This document shows, piece by piece, positions 9,521 to 18,360 of a stretch of 64,000 nt of DNA. The stretch spans positions 434,001 through 498,000 of the forward strand of contig UQZO01000001.1 of NCBI GenBank assembly GCA_900545545.1, written 5' to 3'. This DNA is from an uncultured Subdoligranulum sp. Lineage in GTDB: Bacteria > Bacillota > Clostridia > Oscillospirales > Ruminococcaceae. Each line of letters opens with the position of its first letter. Positions within the stretch are counted from its first letter, which is position 1. Under the pieces are notes generated by a model. It saw only the letters and a list, made by a program, of their open reading frames with translations. It did not search any database and was not told the DNA's origin. Made by a program: the position numbers and the translations under genes.

Positions 9521-9561
9521 AGTCCTGCAGCAATCTTTTGTGGTTGCTGCGGGACTTTTTT
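9521..9561 (+). terminator. Rho-independent terminator of tRNA-Leu
   Basis: The stem AGTCCTGCAGCAA / TTGCTGCGGGACT, with one G-T pair, is followed by six T. It starts 6 bp after the tRNA. Confidence 0.9.
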
Positions 9562-9647
9562 CGGTGAGACCGTCTGTAGAATAGAGATGGAACTTGCATA
9601 CTTTTTCATTTTTTTATGTTTTTATAGCAAAATGCAGTAGAAAACGC

Positions 9648-9676
9648 TTGTTTCTTTTGAGCCAATCGTATATAAT
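9648..9676 (+). promoter_or_regulatory. Predicted sigma-A promoter for the aminotransferase gene
   Basis: TTGTTT and TATAAT are separated by 17 bp, about 70 bp upstream of the ATG at 9748. The -10 is perfect; the -35 matches in the TTG only. Confidence 0.6.
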
Positions 9677-9747
9677 GTAGTGTATGCCTGCGATTGCGTC
9701 AAAATAGAGGGGATGCCGCAGGAAACTATCTTATAGGGGGAAATGAA

Positions 9748-11028
9748 ATGGCAGACTATTTCGCAATGGACCGTGCCGCACTGACCACCGAGAAGGCTCA
9801 GTTGGAAGCTGAGTACAAGAAATTTCAGGCGATGGGTCTGAAACTCAATATGGCGCGCGGCAAGCCGGGCCCTCATCAGATGGACCTGGCGATGGATCTG
9901 CTGAAAATGGACGACTATACCACCGATGACGGATTTGATGCGCGCAACTACGGCAACCTTGAGGGTCTGTACGAGGCACGTGAGCTTTTCGCCGACGTGA
10001 TGGGTGTCAAGCCGGAAGAGGTCTTTGTGGGCGGCAACTCCAGCCTGCAGCTGATGTATAACCTGGTAGCCATTGGCTATATGTTTGGCTACCCGGAGTC
10101 TCCGTGCCCGTGGTCCCAGGTGGAAAAGCGCAAGTTCCTGTGCCCGGTTCCCGGTTATGACCGCCATTTTGCTGTTACGGAGGAAATGGGCTTTGAGATG
10201 ATCAACATCCCCATGACCGAAGACGGCCCCGATATGGATATGGTGGAGAAGCTGGTTGCGGAAGACGATACCATCAAGGGTATCTGGTGTGTGCCGCAGT
10301 ATTCCAACCCTGACGGTTATACCTACAGCGATGAAACGATCCGCCGTTTTGCTTCCATGAAAACGGCAGCTCCGGATTTCAAAATCTTCTGGGACGAGGC
10401 ATATATCGTGCATCACCTGACGGAAGAAATCATCGAAACGCCTGTGCTGCTCAATGAGTGCAAGAAGTACGGCAACGAAGACCGCGTCTTCATGTTCACT
10501 TCTACGAGCAAAATCACCTTCCCGGGTGCGGGCGTTTCTGCCATCGCCTGCAGTGAAAACTCGATGAAGTATATCTGCAAGCGTTTTTCGGCGATGATCA
10601 TCAGCTACGACAAGATGAACCAGCTGCGCCACGTTCGCTTCCTGAAGAACAAGGAAGGTGTGCTGGCTCACATGGCCAAGCATCGCCGCCGTCTGGTGCC
10701 TTGCTTTGATGCTGTTAAGACGACCTTTGCGGAAGAACTTACCCCCTGCGGCGATATTGCCCACTGGACCAATCCCAAAGGCGGCTACTTCATCAGCCTG
10801 TATGTAATGCCTGGCTGTGCCAAGCGTGTGGCCCAGCTTTGCAAGGAATGCGGCCTGACGCTGACAGGCGCAGGTTCGGCCTATCCTTACCACAAAGACC
10901 CCGATGACTCGCATCTGCGCATTGCGCCCACCTATCCGAGCCTGGACGAGGTTGAAACTGCATCCGCCCTGCTGTGCGTCTGCGTGCGCCTGGCTGTGGT
11001 AGAAAAGCTGCTGGCCGACCAGCAGTAA
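9748..11028 (+). CDS. Class I-like PLP aminotransferase (aspartate aminotransferase, MocR-like subgroup)
   Basis: The 426-residue protein has the fold I aminotransferase layout. An N-terminal NMARGKPGP loop is followed by VFVGGNSSLQLMYNL (cofactor phosphate region) and VPQYSNPDGYTYSDE. The Asp of WDEAY contacts the PLP pyridine, and FTSTSKITFPGAGVSA holds the Schiff-base Lys. These motifs match the aspartate aminotransferase subgroup known from Corynebacterium. The likely reaction is aspartate and 2-oxoglutarate exchange, but substrate preference is unproven. The ATG at 9748 has TAGGGGG 7 bp upstream; an upstream in-frame start lacks one. secDF follows 46 bp later. Confidence 0.88.
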   Translation: MADYFAMDRAALTTEKAQLEAEYKKFQAMGLKLNMARGKPGPHQMDLAMDLLKMDDYTTDDGFDARNYGNLEGLYEARELFADVMGVKPEEVFVGGNSSLQLMYNLVAIGYMFGYPESPCPWSQVEKRKFLCPVPGYDRHFAVTEEMGFEMINIPMTEDGPDMDMVEKLVAEDDTIKGIWCVPQYSNPDGYTYSDETIRRFASMKTAAPDFKIFWDEAYIVHHLTEEIIETPVLLNECKKYGNEDRVFMFTSTSKITFPGAGVSAIACSENSMKYICKRFSAMIISYDKMNQLRHVRFLKNKEGVLAHMAKHRRRLVPCFDAVKTTFAEELTPCGDIAHWTNPKGGYFISLYVMPGCAKRVAQLCKECGLTLTGAGSAYPYHKDPDDSHLRIAPTYPSLDEVETASALLCVCVRLAVVEKLLADQQ

Positions 11029-11074
11029 TAAAAGTATCCCGCCCGCAGGCGTAGGCAAAATGTTGGAGGTTTCT

Positions 11075-13393
11075 ATGAACAAGAGAGGGAAGTCATGGCC
11101 GTTGTTCGTCGTGGCGATTTTGATCGTTGTGTTTTCCCTGACGGCAATCTTTGGCGTAAGCTATCAGTACGGTGATACCAAAAACGTCTATGTGAAGGGC
11201 GCTTCGGACATCCGTTTTGGCATTGATATCCGCGGTGGCGTGGATGTTACCTTTATGCCGGAAGGCGATTTCGATGCAACACCCGAACAGATGACGGCAG
11301 CAAAGACGGTTATCGAAGACCGTCTTGTTGGCCTGGGCATCACCGACTATGAAAGCTATGTGGATAGCAATAAGGATCGAATCATCGTTCGTTTTCCCTG
11401 GAAAACCGGTGAGTCGGACTTCAATCCGCAGACTGCAATTGATGAAATCGGCACCACGGCAAAGATGGTTTTCCGCAAGGGCTCGACGGTGGACGGAGAA
11501 GAAATCCTCAGCGGCGATGATGTAACCTCTGCCAATGCGGCTTACAGTGAGACCGATGGATGGGTCGTACAGCTGAAATTCAGCAGTGAAGGCGCGCAGG
11601 CCTTCGCCGATGCGACCACGGAACTGGCAGGCAGCGGCGATCCGATCTCGATCTGGCTGGATGATGAAAACATCTCCACGGCTTCTGTGGATGAGGCAAT
11701 CACCGGCGGCGAAGCGATCATCAAGGGTAACTTTGATCAGGAAAGCGCAGCAACGCTGGCAAACCAGATCAATTCCGGTGCTTTGCCGTTTGCTCTGTCT
11801 GCCGAAAGCTACTCCACCATCAGCCCGACCCTGGGTGCCCGCAGTCTTGAAGTCATGGTGCTGGCCGGCATCGTAGCCTTTGTGCTGGTGGCGGTACTCA
11901 TGATTCTGCGCTACCGCCTGCCCGGCACCATCGCAACCATCTCTTTGCTGGGCCAGGTCTGCGCCACGCTGGCGGTGGTTTCCGGCTATTTCAGCGTGTT
12001 CCCGGGCTCCACTTTGACGCTGCCCGGTATTGCAGGTATCATCCTCGGTATCGGTATGGGTGTTGACGCCAACGTTATTACGGCGGAACGCATTAAAGAA
12101 GAACTGTCCAAGAACAAGACGCTGGATGGCGCTGTAAAGAGCGGCTTCAAGATGGGCCTGACGCCCATCATCGATGGTAACGTGACCATCGTTATTGTGG
12201 CGGCGATCCTGATGGGCGCCTTTGGCCCCACCGATGGATTCTGGGCCAAGGTGTTCAACCCAATCTTCTTCTGGTTCGGACCTTCCACGGCCGGTACCAT
12301 CTACTCTTTCGGTTTCACCTTGCTGACCAGTGTGCTGCTCAACTTTGTGTTTGGCGTCTGGGCGACCCGCGTGATGATTCGCGGCGCCATTCATTGCAAG
12401 GCTCTGCACAATCCCTGGCTGTACGGCGGCAAGAAAGAGGGCGGCGCAGAATACAAAACGCCTGCCATCAACTTCGTGGGCAACCGCAAGAAGTTCTATA
12501 CCTTCTCTTGCTGTGTCATTGCCATCGTTCTGGTCTTCAGCGCGGTCTTTGGCGTCAGCATGGACGTTGAGTTCAAGGGCGGTTCTATGATTACCTTGTC
12601 CTATGATGGCGAGGCAGATCTGAATGCTTTGAAGAGCACCATCGGTGAAGAGCTCGGCCAGAGCAATCTGACCCTGCAGACAGGTGCCGATATTTCCGGC
12701 AGTGAAACGCTGACCATCACTCTGCCGGGCAGCGAGACGCTGACCACCGATCAGCTGGATGGTCTGCTCACCACCTTGAATGAGCAGTACCCGGAGAACA
12801 ACTTTGTTCAGAGCGAAGTCAGCAACGTTGATGCAACTATCGGTAACGAGTTCCTGCTCAAGAGCGTGGTTGCCCTTGTAGCTGCATGTGTGCTGATCCT
12901 GCTCTATGTGGCTTACCGGTTCCGTCGTATCGGCGGCTTCAAAGCCGGTGCAACCGCCGTTGTGGCACTGCTGCATGATATGTTCATCATCTTCGGCGTG
13001 TTTGTTCTACTGCGGATTCCTCTGAACGGTAACTTCATTGCTGCAATGCTGACGATTTTGGGCTATTCCATCAACGATACCGTTGTTATTTACGACCGTA
13101 TCCGCGAAAACAGTGCACTGTTCAGCAAAAAGCAGATGAGCCTCAAAGAACTGGTCAACCTCTCGGTGAACCAGAGCTTCTCCCGCTCTCTGATGACTTC
13201 CATCACGACCTGCCTGGCACTGGGTGTGATCTGTGTTGTTTCGGTCATCTATCGCCTGGACAGCATCTATACCTTCGCATTCCCGCTTCTGTTCGGTATG
13301 ATCAGTGGTGTTTACAGCACAATCTGCATTGCCACGCCGCTTTGGTTTGATTGGAAGCTCCGCAAAAAAGCTCCTGCCAAGAAAAAGGCTTGA
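11075..13393 (+). CDS. secDF: Fused protein translocase subunit SecDF
   Basis: SecDF uses the proton gradient to help complete export through SecYEG. The 772-residue protein fuses SecD (residues 1 to about 450) and SecF (about 465 to the end). The SecD half shows FGIDIRGGVDVTF, a periplasmic P1 region and a helix bundle with GIAGIILGIGMGVDANV. The SecF half repeats the layout with VEFKGGSMITLSYDG and LTILGYSINDTVVIYDRIRENS. About twelve membrane helices are visible. I start at the ATG at 11075 because GGAGG lies 6 bp upstream; the ATG at 11060 precedes that site. yajC, a partner, is encoded at 42.5 kb. Confidence 0.95.
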   Translation: MNKRGKSWPLFVVAILIVVFSLTAIFGVSYQYGDTKNVYVKGASDIRFGIDIRGGVDVTFMPEGDFDATPEQMTAAKTVIEDRLVGLGITDYESYVDSNKDRIIVRFPWKTGESDFNPQTAIDEIGTTAKMVFRKGSTVDGEEILSGDDVTSANAAYSETDGWVVQLKFSSEGAQAFADATTELAGSGDPISIWLDDENISTASVDEAITGGEAIIKGNFDQESAATLANQINSGALPFALSAESYSTISPTLGARSLEVMVLAGIVAFVLVAVLMILRYRLPGTIATISLLGQVCATLAVVSGYFSVFPGSTLTLPGIAGIILGIGMGVDANVITAERIKEELSKNKTLDGAVKSGFKMGLTPIIDGNVTIVIVAAILMGAFGPTDGFWAKVFNPIFFWFGPSTAGTIYSFGFTLLTSVLLNFVFGVWATRVMIRGAIHCKALHNPWLYGGKKEGGAEYKTPAINFVGNRKKFYTFSCCVIAIVLVFSAVFGVSMDVEFKGGSMITLSYDGEADLNALKSTIGEELGQSNLTLQTGADISGSETLTITLPGSETLTTDQLDGLLTTLNEQYPENNFVQSEVSNVDATIGNEFLLKSVVALVAACVLILLYVAYRFRRIGGFKAGATAVVALLHDMFIIFGVFVLLRIPLNGNFIAAMLTILGYSINDTVVIYDRIRENSALFSKKQMSLKELVNLSVNQSFSRSLMTSITTCLALGVICVVSVIYRLDSIYTFAFPLLFGMISGVYSTICIATPLWFDWKLRKKAPAKKKA

Positions 13394-13418
13394 TTTTTGA
13401 CAAGAGGAGGTATCTGCC

Positions 13419-13892
13419 ATGAAGTGCCCTTACTGCGGCGAAGTTGACTCCAAGGTCATCGACTCTCGTCCTACGGAGGATGGCGAAAAGATTCGTCGCC
13501 GCCGGGAGTGCCTGAACTGCAAAAAGCGGTTTACCACCTACGAGATTGTAGAAACCGTTCCGCTCATGGTTGTCAAGAAAGACCATTCGCGTGAGGTTTT
13601 CGACCGTCAGAAGCTGCTGAATGGTATGTTGCGTGCCTGTGAGAAACGCCCTGTCAGCTATCAGCAATTGGATGAGGCGGTTAGCCGCATTGAACAGATG
13701 CTGCTAAATTCCTATGATCGGGAAGTTACCTCCATTCACATTGGCGATCTTGCAATGCAGGAACTCAAAAAGATGGATGACGTTGCGTACGTGCGGTTTG
13801 CATCTGTGTATCGCCAGTTCAGCGATGTGAACACCTTCATGGAAGAGCTCAAAGACATGCTGGACACCCGCTCAAAACCAGCTGAAAAATGA
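13419..13892 (+). CDS. nrdR: Transcriptional repressor NrdR
   Basis: NrdR senses ATP and dATP and represses ribonucleotide reductase genes. The 157-residue length is typical. The N-terminal zinc ribbon uses Cys3, Cys6, Cys31 and Cys34, followed by RRRRECLNCKKRFTTYE. The ATP-cone begins at about residue 48 (LMVVKKDHSREVFDRQKLLNGMLRACEKRPV). AGAGGAGG precedes the ATG. The gene's last 21 bp overlap the convergent DUF4363 gene, and the next + strand terminator lies only at 14255. Confidence 0.97.
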   Translation: MKCPYCGEVDSKVIDSRPTEDGEKIRRRRECLNCKKRFTTYEIVETVPLMVVKKDHSREVFDRQKLLNGMLRACEKRPVSYQQLDEAVSRIEQMLLNSYDREVTSIHIGDLAMQELKKMDDVAYVRFASVYRQFSDVNTFMEELKDMLDTRSKPAEK

Positions 13893-14240
13893 TTGGCTGA
13901 TTTGGCATACTTGTTCCCGTGCTCTGGCTGTTTCTACAGCGAGGTCGGCGAGATTGTCTTCTGAAACATAGGATGGGATGGTTGCCAATGTCTGATTGAG
14001 TTGGTCAACCAGGCTTCTTCGAATCAGAAGGTACCAGATTTCGCTTTTTAGCTTTGACTGATGAGCGGCAGCGGTATAGGCCTCCCGGGCCTCAGAAAAT
14101 TGTCCGAGTTCTGCATAGGCGTACGCTTTGCGGAGTTCAGCATCCAATTGCCGGGTGCTGTCGGTTACATACTTTCCGGCGCTGCACAGTACACACGCAA
14201 GTATCAGTAACAGGGCAGCTGCATACCAGTTTCGTCTCAC
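13872..14240 (-). CDS. DUF4363-like membrane-anchored protein
   Basis: The 122-residue protein has one N-terminal membrane helix (about residues 4-22), then a helical soluble domain rich in Ala, Glu and Gln that starts with TDSTRQLDAELRKAYAYAELG. This resembles DUF4363 proteins, which often accompany DUF421 genes; no biochemical role is known to me. The GTG at 14240 is chosen because it forms a GTGA overlap with the stop of the DUF421 gene and has AAAGGGTG 6 bp upstream. A longer frame to 14261 would start inside the DUF421 gene without a better site. Confidence 0.7.
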   Translation of the reverse strand: MRRNWYAAALLLILACVLCSAGKYVTDSTRQLDAELRKAYAYAELGQFSEAREAYTAAAHQSKLKSEIWYLLIRRSLVDQLNQTLATIPSYVSEDNLADLAVETARAREQVCQISQSFFSWF

Positions 14241-14902
14241 GTTGCACCCTTTCCAGACCACCCGTTTCGGGTGGTCTTTTTTTGTACCAATAAAAAGTCT
14301 TCCCCGTTATATAAAAACAACAATACCTGCTTTCTTGTCAGATGCTTTGCGGCAAGTGTCTGATCCAGCCAGTTTTCATCCAGCCCCCAGGCTGCCAGAT
14401 TTTCAGCATAAAGTGCATCGTCTACCAGCAGTGGCAGCATGGGAGCTGGGGCGTGGTCTTTTGGTTTCAAGGCAGTGCTGATGTGCCCGTTGGGTTCCAC
14501 GACGCCCCATAATACATCTGTGGGAGAAAAGATATCCTTTCCACGCAGTGCTTCACTTAAGTCTCCGGCGGTAATGCGCAAGCGCGGCAGTGCGGACTGG
14601 ACAATCTCCCCGTTGCGAATTACAGTGACGGGTTTCCCGAACAGAAGCCTTGCGTAGGCCGGATTCAAATAGGCAAGCGTAGAGCTGAATATTTCCAACG
14701 CGGTCAATAGAAAGATCAATATAATGCTGGACAGCAACGGTAGATCCGGCTCGTCGATACAGATGGAGGCTACATTGGACACAAGCAATGTGGTTACCAG
14801 CTCGGAAGGCTGTAATTCCCCCAACTGCCGTTTGCCCATCAAGCGAAGGGCAGCTACTACGGTGATGTAAACGACGACTGTGCGAAATATTGCCGAGAGC
14901 AT
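14237..14902 (-). CDS. DUF421 (YetF-type) membrane protein, copy 1
   Basis: The 221-residue protein has three N-terminal membrane helices (up to about residue 80) with the family's LMGKRQLGELQPSELVTTLLVSN motif. A cytoplasmic DUF421 domain follows, including LFGKPVTVIRNGEI. The C-terminal tail ends in a Lys/Arg/Gly stretch encoded by a hairpin that acts as a terminator on the other strand. DUF421 proteins are abundant in sporeformers; their function is not settled. The gene diverges from the gerA-like operon with 65 bp between starts, and a second DUF421 gene lies at 23.1 kb. Confidence 0.85.
   Translation of the reverse strand: MLSAIFRTVVVYITVVAALRLMGKRQLGELQPSELVTTLLVSNVASICIDEPDLPLLSSIILIFLLTALEIFSSTLAYLNPAYARLLFGKPVTVIRNGEIVQSALPRLRITAGDLSEALRGKDIFSPTDVLWGVVEPNGHISTALKPKDHAPAPMLPLLVDDALYAENLAAWGLDENWLDQTLAAKHLTRKQVLLFLYNGEDFLLVQKKTTRNGWSGKGAT
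14255..14284 (+). terminator. Terminator read on + strand, inside the 3' end of the minus-strand DUF421 gene
   Basis: The perfect 9-bp stem AGACCACCC/GGGTGGTCT with loop GTTTC is followed by seven T on the + strand. On the minus strand the same bases encode the DUF421 C-terminus and have A residues, not T, ahead of the stem. It most likely stops transcripts from secDF-nrdR. Confidence 0.8.
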
Positions 14903-14967
14903 GAAAGCGCCTCCTCATAATTTCAAAGACTTTGGGCAACACTAATGCCTGACGAGGGGGAAGGCCT

Positions 14968-16413
14968 ATGCAGCAAAATAAATTAAGCTATTCGTTAGAG
15001 AAAAACCTGCAGATTCTGCGGGATATTTTTGGCGCGTCGGGGGATTTCTATACAAAAGAGATGGCAATCAGTGGCATTCCCTGCGCTATTGTCATGTTTA
15101 CAGGGCTTTCCTCTCCAGAAAAGCTGTGTCATCTCGCTTTGGAGATGCTGGACCGTGACCCGGTAATGCTGGGAGGCAGCGAAGGACTGTGCGAGTATCT
15201 TCTCAAGCAAAGCCGGGTCCCCGCCGAAGCCAATCCCGTAGAAGATTGGGACACTTTTATTGAAATGATCAGCAATGGTATGACACTCTTGCTGATCGAC
15301 GGATGCAGCCGGGCGGTAGTGTTCTCCACACAGGAAATGCCTCAGCGCTCTGTCAGTACCCCTACCGGAGAAGGAAATATGCGGGGGTCCCAGGAAGCAT
15401 TTACAGAATTGCTACGCAACAATGTTTCTCTGCTGCGCCGACAGTTCCGTTCCGGCACGTTGGTGGCGGAAATTGCTACCGCCAAAACACGCGCCAAAAC
15501 AGAATATTGCCTGTGCTATGACAGCAAGCTGGCGCCCAAAGAAACCGTGGATGCTTTGCGTAAACGACTTGCTGAAATTGAGCTGCCGGTACTTTTGGAC
15601 AGCGCATATTTTGCTTCGTTTTTGAAACAGGATAAGATGAACCTGTTTCCGGCGGCAGCCTACACCGAACGACCGGCCACTGCCTGCGCGCGCCTTTGTG
15701 AGGGAAAGGCGGTTGTACTGGTTTCGGGCTGCCCGTATGCACTCATTGTACCAAGTTTCTTTGCAGAGCATTTTGAGTGCCTGGATGACTATGCTTCGGG
15801 GGCGGTTTTCTCAGGGCTCATTCGCCTTTTGAAATATCTTGCGTTTCTTTTGTCTGTGTTTGGACCGGGCTTTTATGTGATGGCAGTTTCCTATGCACCG
15901 GAAATTATCCCGATACAGCTTCTGACTAAGCTGGCACAGGCGGAAGTCAGTACACCGCTTCCACCCATGCTAGAGATGCTGGGGGTAACTTTGCTTCTGG
16001 AAATCGTGCGGGAGGCAGGACTGCGGGCACCGCAGTCCATCAGCCATACAGTCAGCCTGGTGGGGGCGTTGATTATCGGAGAAACGGCAGTTTCCGCCGG
16101 TATTGTCAGTGTACCGGTTCTTACCATGGCGGCAGCAGCAACAATTGCAACGCTGGCTGTTCCTTCCTTGTACGAACAGTCTATTTTGTTCCGTTTTGCA
16201 GTGATTCTTCTGGCCGGAACGTTTGGGGTTCTGGGAGTGGCTTGTTCTGCACTGGTTATTTTGGCGATGGCTTGCGGAAGCGAGCCGTTTGGATATGATT
16301 ATCTCTATCCACTTATGCCTCTCACGCCTGTCAGCTGGAAAGATGGATTTGTGCGCAGCATATGGTCCAAATTGGCCAAACCGGGGGAGGTGATTGGCGA
16401 GCATGAAGCATGA
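14968..16413 (+). CDS. GerA-type spore germination receptor, A subunit
   Basis: GerAA-type proteins form the large subunit of germinant receptors in the spore inner membrane. The 481-residue protein has a soluble N-terminal half, with SGIPCAIVMFTGL and DNYVSLLRRQFRSGTL-like segments in family order. Four or five membrane helices follow from about residue 285 (YLAFLLSVFGPGFYVMAVSYAPEIIP). The conserved loops PPMLEMLGVTLLLEIVREAGLRAP and LVGALIIGETAVSAGIVS are strong family marks. GAGGGGGAAGG precedes the ATG. The next two genes encode B-like and C-like subunits, overlapping in sequence, so this is a complete operon. Confidence 0.9.
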   Translation: MQQNKLSYSLEKNLQILRDIFGASGDFYTKEMAISGIPCAIVMFTGLSSPEKLCHLALEMLDRDPVMLGGSEGLCEYLLKQSRVPAEANPVEDWDTFIEMISNGMTLLLIDGCSRAVVFSTQEMPQRSVSTPTGEGNMRGSQEAFTELLRNNVSLLRRQFRSGTLVAEIATAKTRAKTEYCLCYDSKLAPKETVDALRKRLAEIELPVLLDSAYFASFLKQDKMNLFPAAAYTERPATACARLCEGKAVVLVSGCPYALIVPSFFAEHFECLDDYASGAVFSGLIRLLKYLAFLLSVFGPGFYVMAVSYAPEIIPIQLLTKLAQAEVSTPLPPMLEMLGVTLLLEIVREAGLRAPQSISHTVSLVGALIIGETAVSAGIVSVPVLTMAAAATIATLAVPSLYEQSILFRFAVILLAGTFGVLGVACSALVILAMACGSEPFGYDYLYPLMPLTPVSWKDGFVRSIWSKLAKPGEVIGEHEA

Positions 16414-17401
16414 TTCCCCCAGCCTGCTGGCTGCTCTGACGGTTGGCGTGTTGGTCAACGTGCTGCTGCGAAGCCAGAGCGCATATTGGCCGCGTGCGGG
16501 TGTGGCCACCGCACTGGTATGCGTACCGGCATTGGCAGCTGCCGGGTTCTTGTTTACGCATGCCTGGAAGCAGGGACAAAGCCCTTTGCTCCGGCTGCTG
16601 TTTGCGGTGCTGTTGTTCTACACTTCGGCGCTGGAGTTGCTGCACTTTTGGAATCTGGCACAGAGGCTTTATCCAGGGACGTTGTCTATGACGGCTGTCT
16701 GCCTGATGACTCTGCTGCCGGTGATTTATCTGCGCCGCGTTTCCGCAATCTCCCAAACAGCACACGTTGTACTGTGCTTGTTGGGATTGGCAACCGTATT
16801 TATGTTGCTTACCGTTTTGCCACGGTTGCAGCTTACCAATTTACAGAATGTGCCGCTGCAGATTTCTGATTTTACCGCGGCCGCAAAAGAACAGCTGACG
16901 TTGTATCCTGAATATCTTTTGCCGGCTCTGTGGCCACAAAAAGAGAAAAAGCCACGCCATCCCTTGCTCAGGCTGGCGTCCCTGGCAATCGGTTTCGACG
17001 TGGGTGTCCATTTTCTGTTGGAATTGTTTTACGGTGCGGCCATGCCGACGCGCATTGACCCGGTTCATGCGGTGGCACGGTGCGGTGCACTGTCGGTATT
17101 CAACCGGCTTGAGAGTCTGCAGCTGATTCTGTGGGTGATGGCCATTACCCTGAAATTGGCATTGTACCTCTATGCGATCTGCCTGTTGCTGGACCGGGAG
17201 GGGACCCGCGGAACATCGGTCCGCCTGGAACATTTCCCGCTCTATTTTGCGGGGATTTGGATGCTGTGCGCCTTGCTTCGCAGGATTGACGTACAGGAAG
17301 CAATGCAGATGCGAAGCGTTTTGACCTGGGGCTTTGCCCTGCTGGTCGGGATGGGAGGTGTTGCGGCATGGATGTGCAGAAAAATAAGACGCTGCTCATA
17401 A
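16403..17401 (+). CDS. GerAB-like spore germination permease (divergent)
   Basis: The 332-residue protein has about nine to ten hydrophobic helices, the size and layout of GerAB, an amino-acid-permease-fold subunit that senses the germinant. Weak family cues include LLLFYTSALELLHFWN and NRLESLQLILWVM (family members carry R-x-E at this point). Overall similarity is low by eye; the assignment rests mainly on the place between the A and C genes. I use the ATG at 16403, 12 bp after GGAGG; a TTG at 16394 sits only 3 bp after it. The gene overlaps the A gene by 11 bp and the C gene by 34 bp. Confidence 0.78.
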   Translation: MKHDSPSLLAALTVGVLVNVLLRSQSAYWPRAGVATALVCVPALAAAGFLFTHAWKQGQSPLLRLLFAVLLFYTSALELLHFWNLAQRLYPGTLSMTAVCLMTLLPVIYLRRVSAISQTAHVVLCLLGLATVFMLLTVLPRLQLTNLQNVPLQISDFTAAAKEQLTLYPEYLLPALWPQKEKKPRHPLLRLASLAIGFDVGVHFLLELFYGAAMPTRIDPVHAVARCGALSVFNRLESLQLILWVMAITLKLALYLYAICLLLDREGTRGTSVRLEHFPLYFAGIWMLCALLRRIDVQEAMQMRSVLTWGFALLVGMGGVAAWMCRKIRRCS

Positions 17402-18315
17402 AAGGGTGTTTGTGCATGAGTTTGATATTAAGCGGATGCGGTGGCCAATCGTTATCCGAACGGGAGATTGTGCGTGGGGTGCTGTTCACCAAACAGGCGG
17501 AGAGCTATTCGGTGTGCCTGGTATTGGCGGATCAAAATGCTGAAGGCGCACAACCTGAAAGTAACAAGGTTTCTGCCGCACAGGGGACGACACCGGCGCA
17601 GGCGCTGGCGCGCGCAGAGCAGGCTTTGTATGGAGATGTATACTATGGTTTGCTGGATCTGGCAGCACTTCCTGCAGATGTGGATTGGGCTACAGCGTGC
17701 GAAATGGGGGAGATTTTATATGAAAACGCACAGCCGGCCCCGGAGCTATCCGTGTTTGTGCTGGATGACGAACCCATTGCGAGCTGGGCAAAGCAGGGGG
17801 CAACACTATATAAAAACATGAAGGCGGTAGAAGATACCTACCAGGTCCACTGTGGTTTGCAGCAGTTGTTTGCGCAGCGAGAGGTTTGTGCGATTCCGGC
17901 CTATACAGCGGGAGGCGGCTATGATTTTGTGCTTTTGCTGCAATATGGTGAGCAGATACGCTGCCATGGTCTGGCAGAAGCACAGCTTGCGGCGGTTTTG
18001 TGCGGTCAGGCGGATCGCCTGCAAGGAACCTTTGCCGATGGAGCGGCTACCTGTGAAGCAAGGGCACAAGTGACCGTGGAGGGAAACAAAGTTCAACTGC
18101 ATCTGCGGGATGCCAGTCTTTCGGCGTTGAGTTCCTTGGCGCCGGAGAGGTTAGAAAGTGCGTTGAAGAATGAACTGCAGGACCGATTTTATGCCCTGTA
18201 CGAAACCATGCAAAAATCCGGGGCGGACCCCTTTCACCTGAACTTCTGGCAGGCTTGCACTTACGGGCCGGGAAGTGTTATGGAAAAACCGGAGCTGGAA
18301 CTTTTGCTTGAATAA
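17368..18315 (+). CDS. GerAC-like spore germination lipoprotein
   Basis: The 315-residue protein has a basic N-terminus, a short hydrophobic stretch and the lipobox LSGC with Cys24. Directly after it LSEREIVRGVLFTKQ matches the GerAC start, where the mature lipoprotein reads xELxxxxxVxAxGID. The length is a little short for GerAC (about 370). C subunits sit outside the spore inner membrane as part of the germinant receptor. GGGAGGTG lies 7 bp before the ATG. A strong terminator closes the operon. Confidence 0.82.
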   Translation: MDVQKNKTLLIKGCLCMSLILSGCGGQSLSEREIVRGVLFTKQAESYSVCLVLADQNAEGAQPESNKVSAAQGTTPAQALARAEQALYGDVYYGLLDLAALPADVDWATACEMGEILYENAQPAPELSVFVLDDEPIASWAKQGATLYKNMKAVEDTYQVHCGLQQLFAQREVCAIPAYTAGGGYDFVLLLQYGEQIRCHGLAEAQLAAVLCGQADRLQGTFADGAATCEARAQVTVEGNKVQLHLRDASLSALSSLAPERLESALKNELQDRFYALYETMQKSGADPFHLNFWQACTYGPGSVMEKPELELLLE

Positions 18316-18357
18316 AAAATCCGTGGCAGATTGAATTCTCTGCCACGGATTTTTTTC
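18314..18357. terminator. Bidirectional Rho-independent terminator
   Basis: The stem AAATCCGTGGCAGA / TCTGCCACGGATTT has flanking A-run and T-run. It separates the gerA-like operon (+) from the DHHW gene (-). Confidence 0.93.
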
Positions 18358-18360
18358 GGC

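Noticed and set aside
9622..11082. 486-codon open frame antisense to the aminotransferase
   Set aside because: Low-complexity His/Arg-rich translation with no family motif; the + strand gene has all catalytic motifs.
11093..12976. 627-codon open frame antisense to secDF
   Set aside because: No recognisable domain, and it covers a secure SecDF gene.
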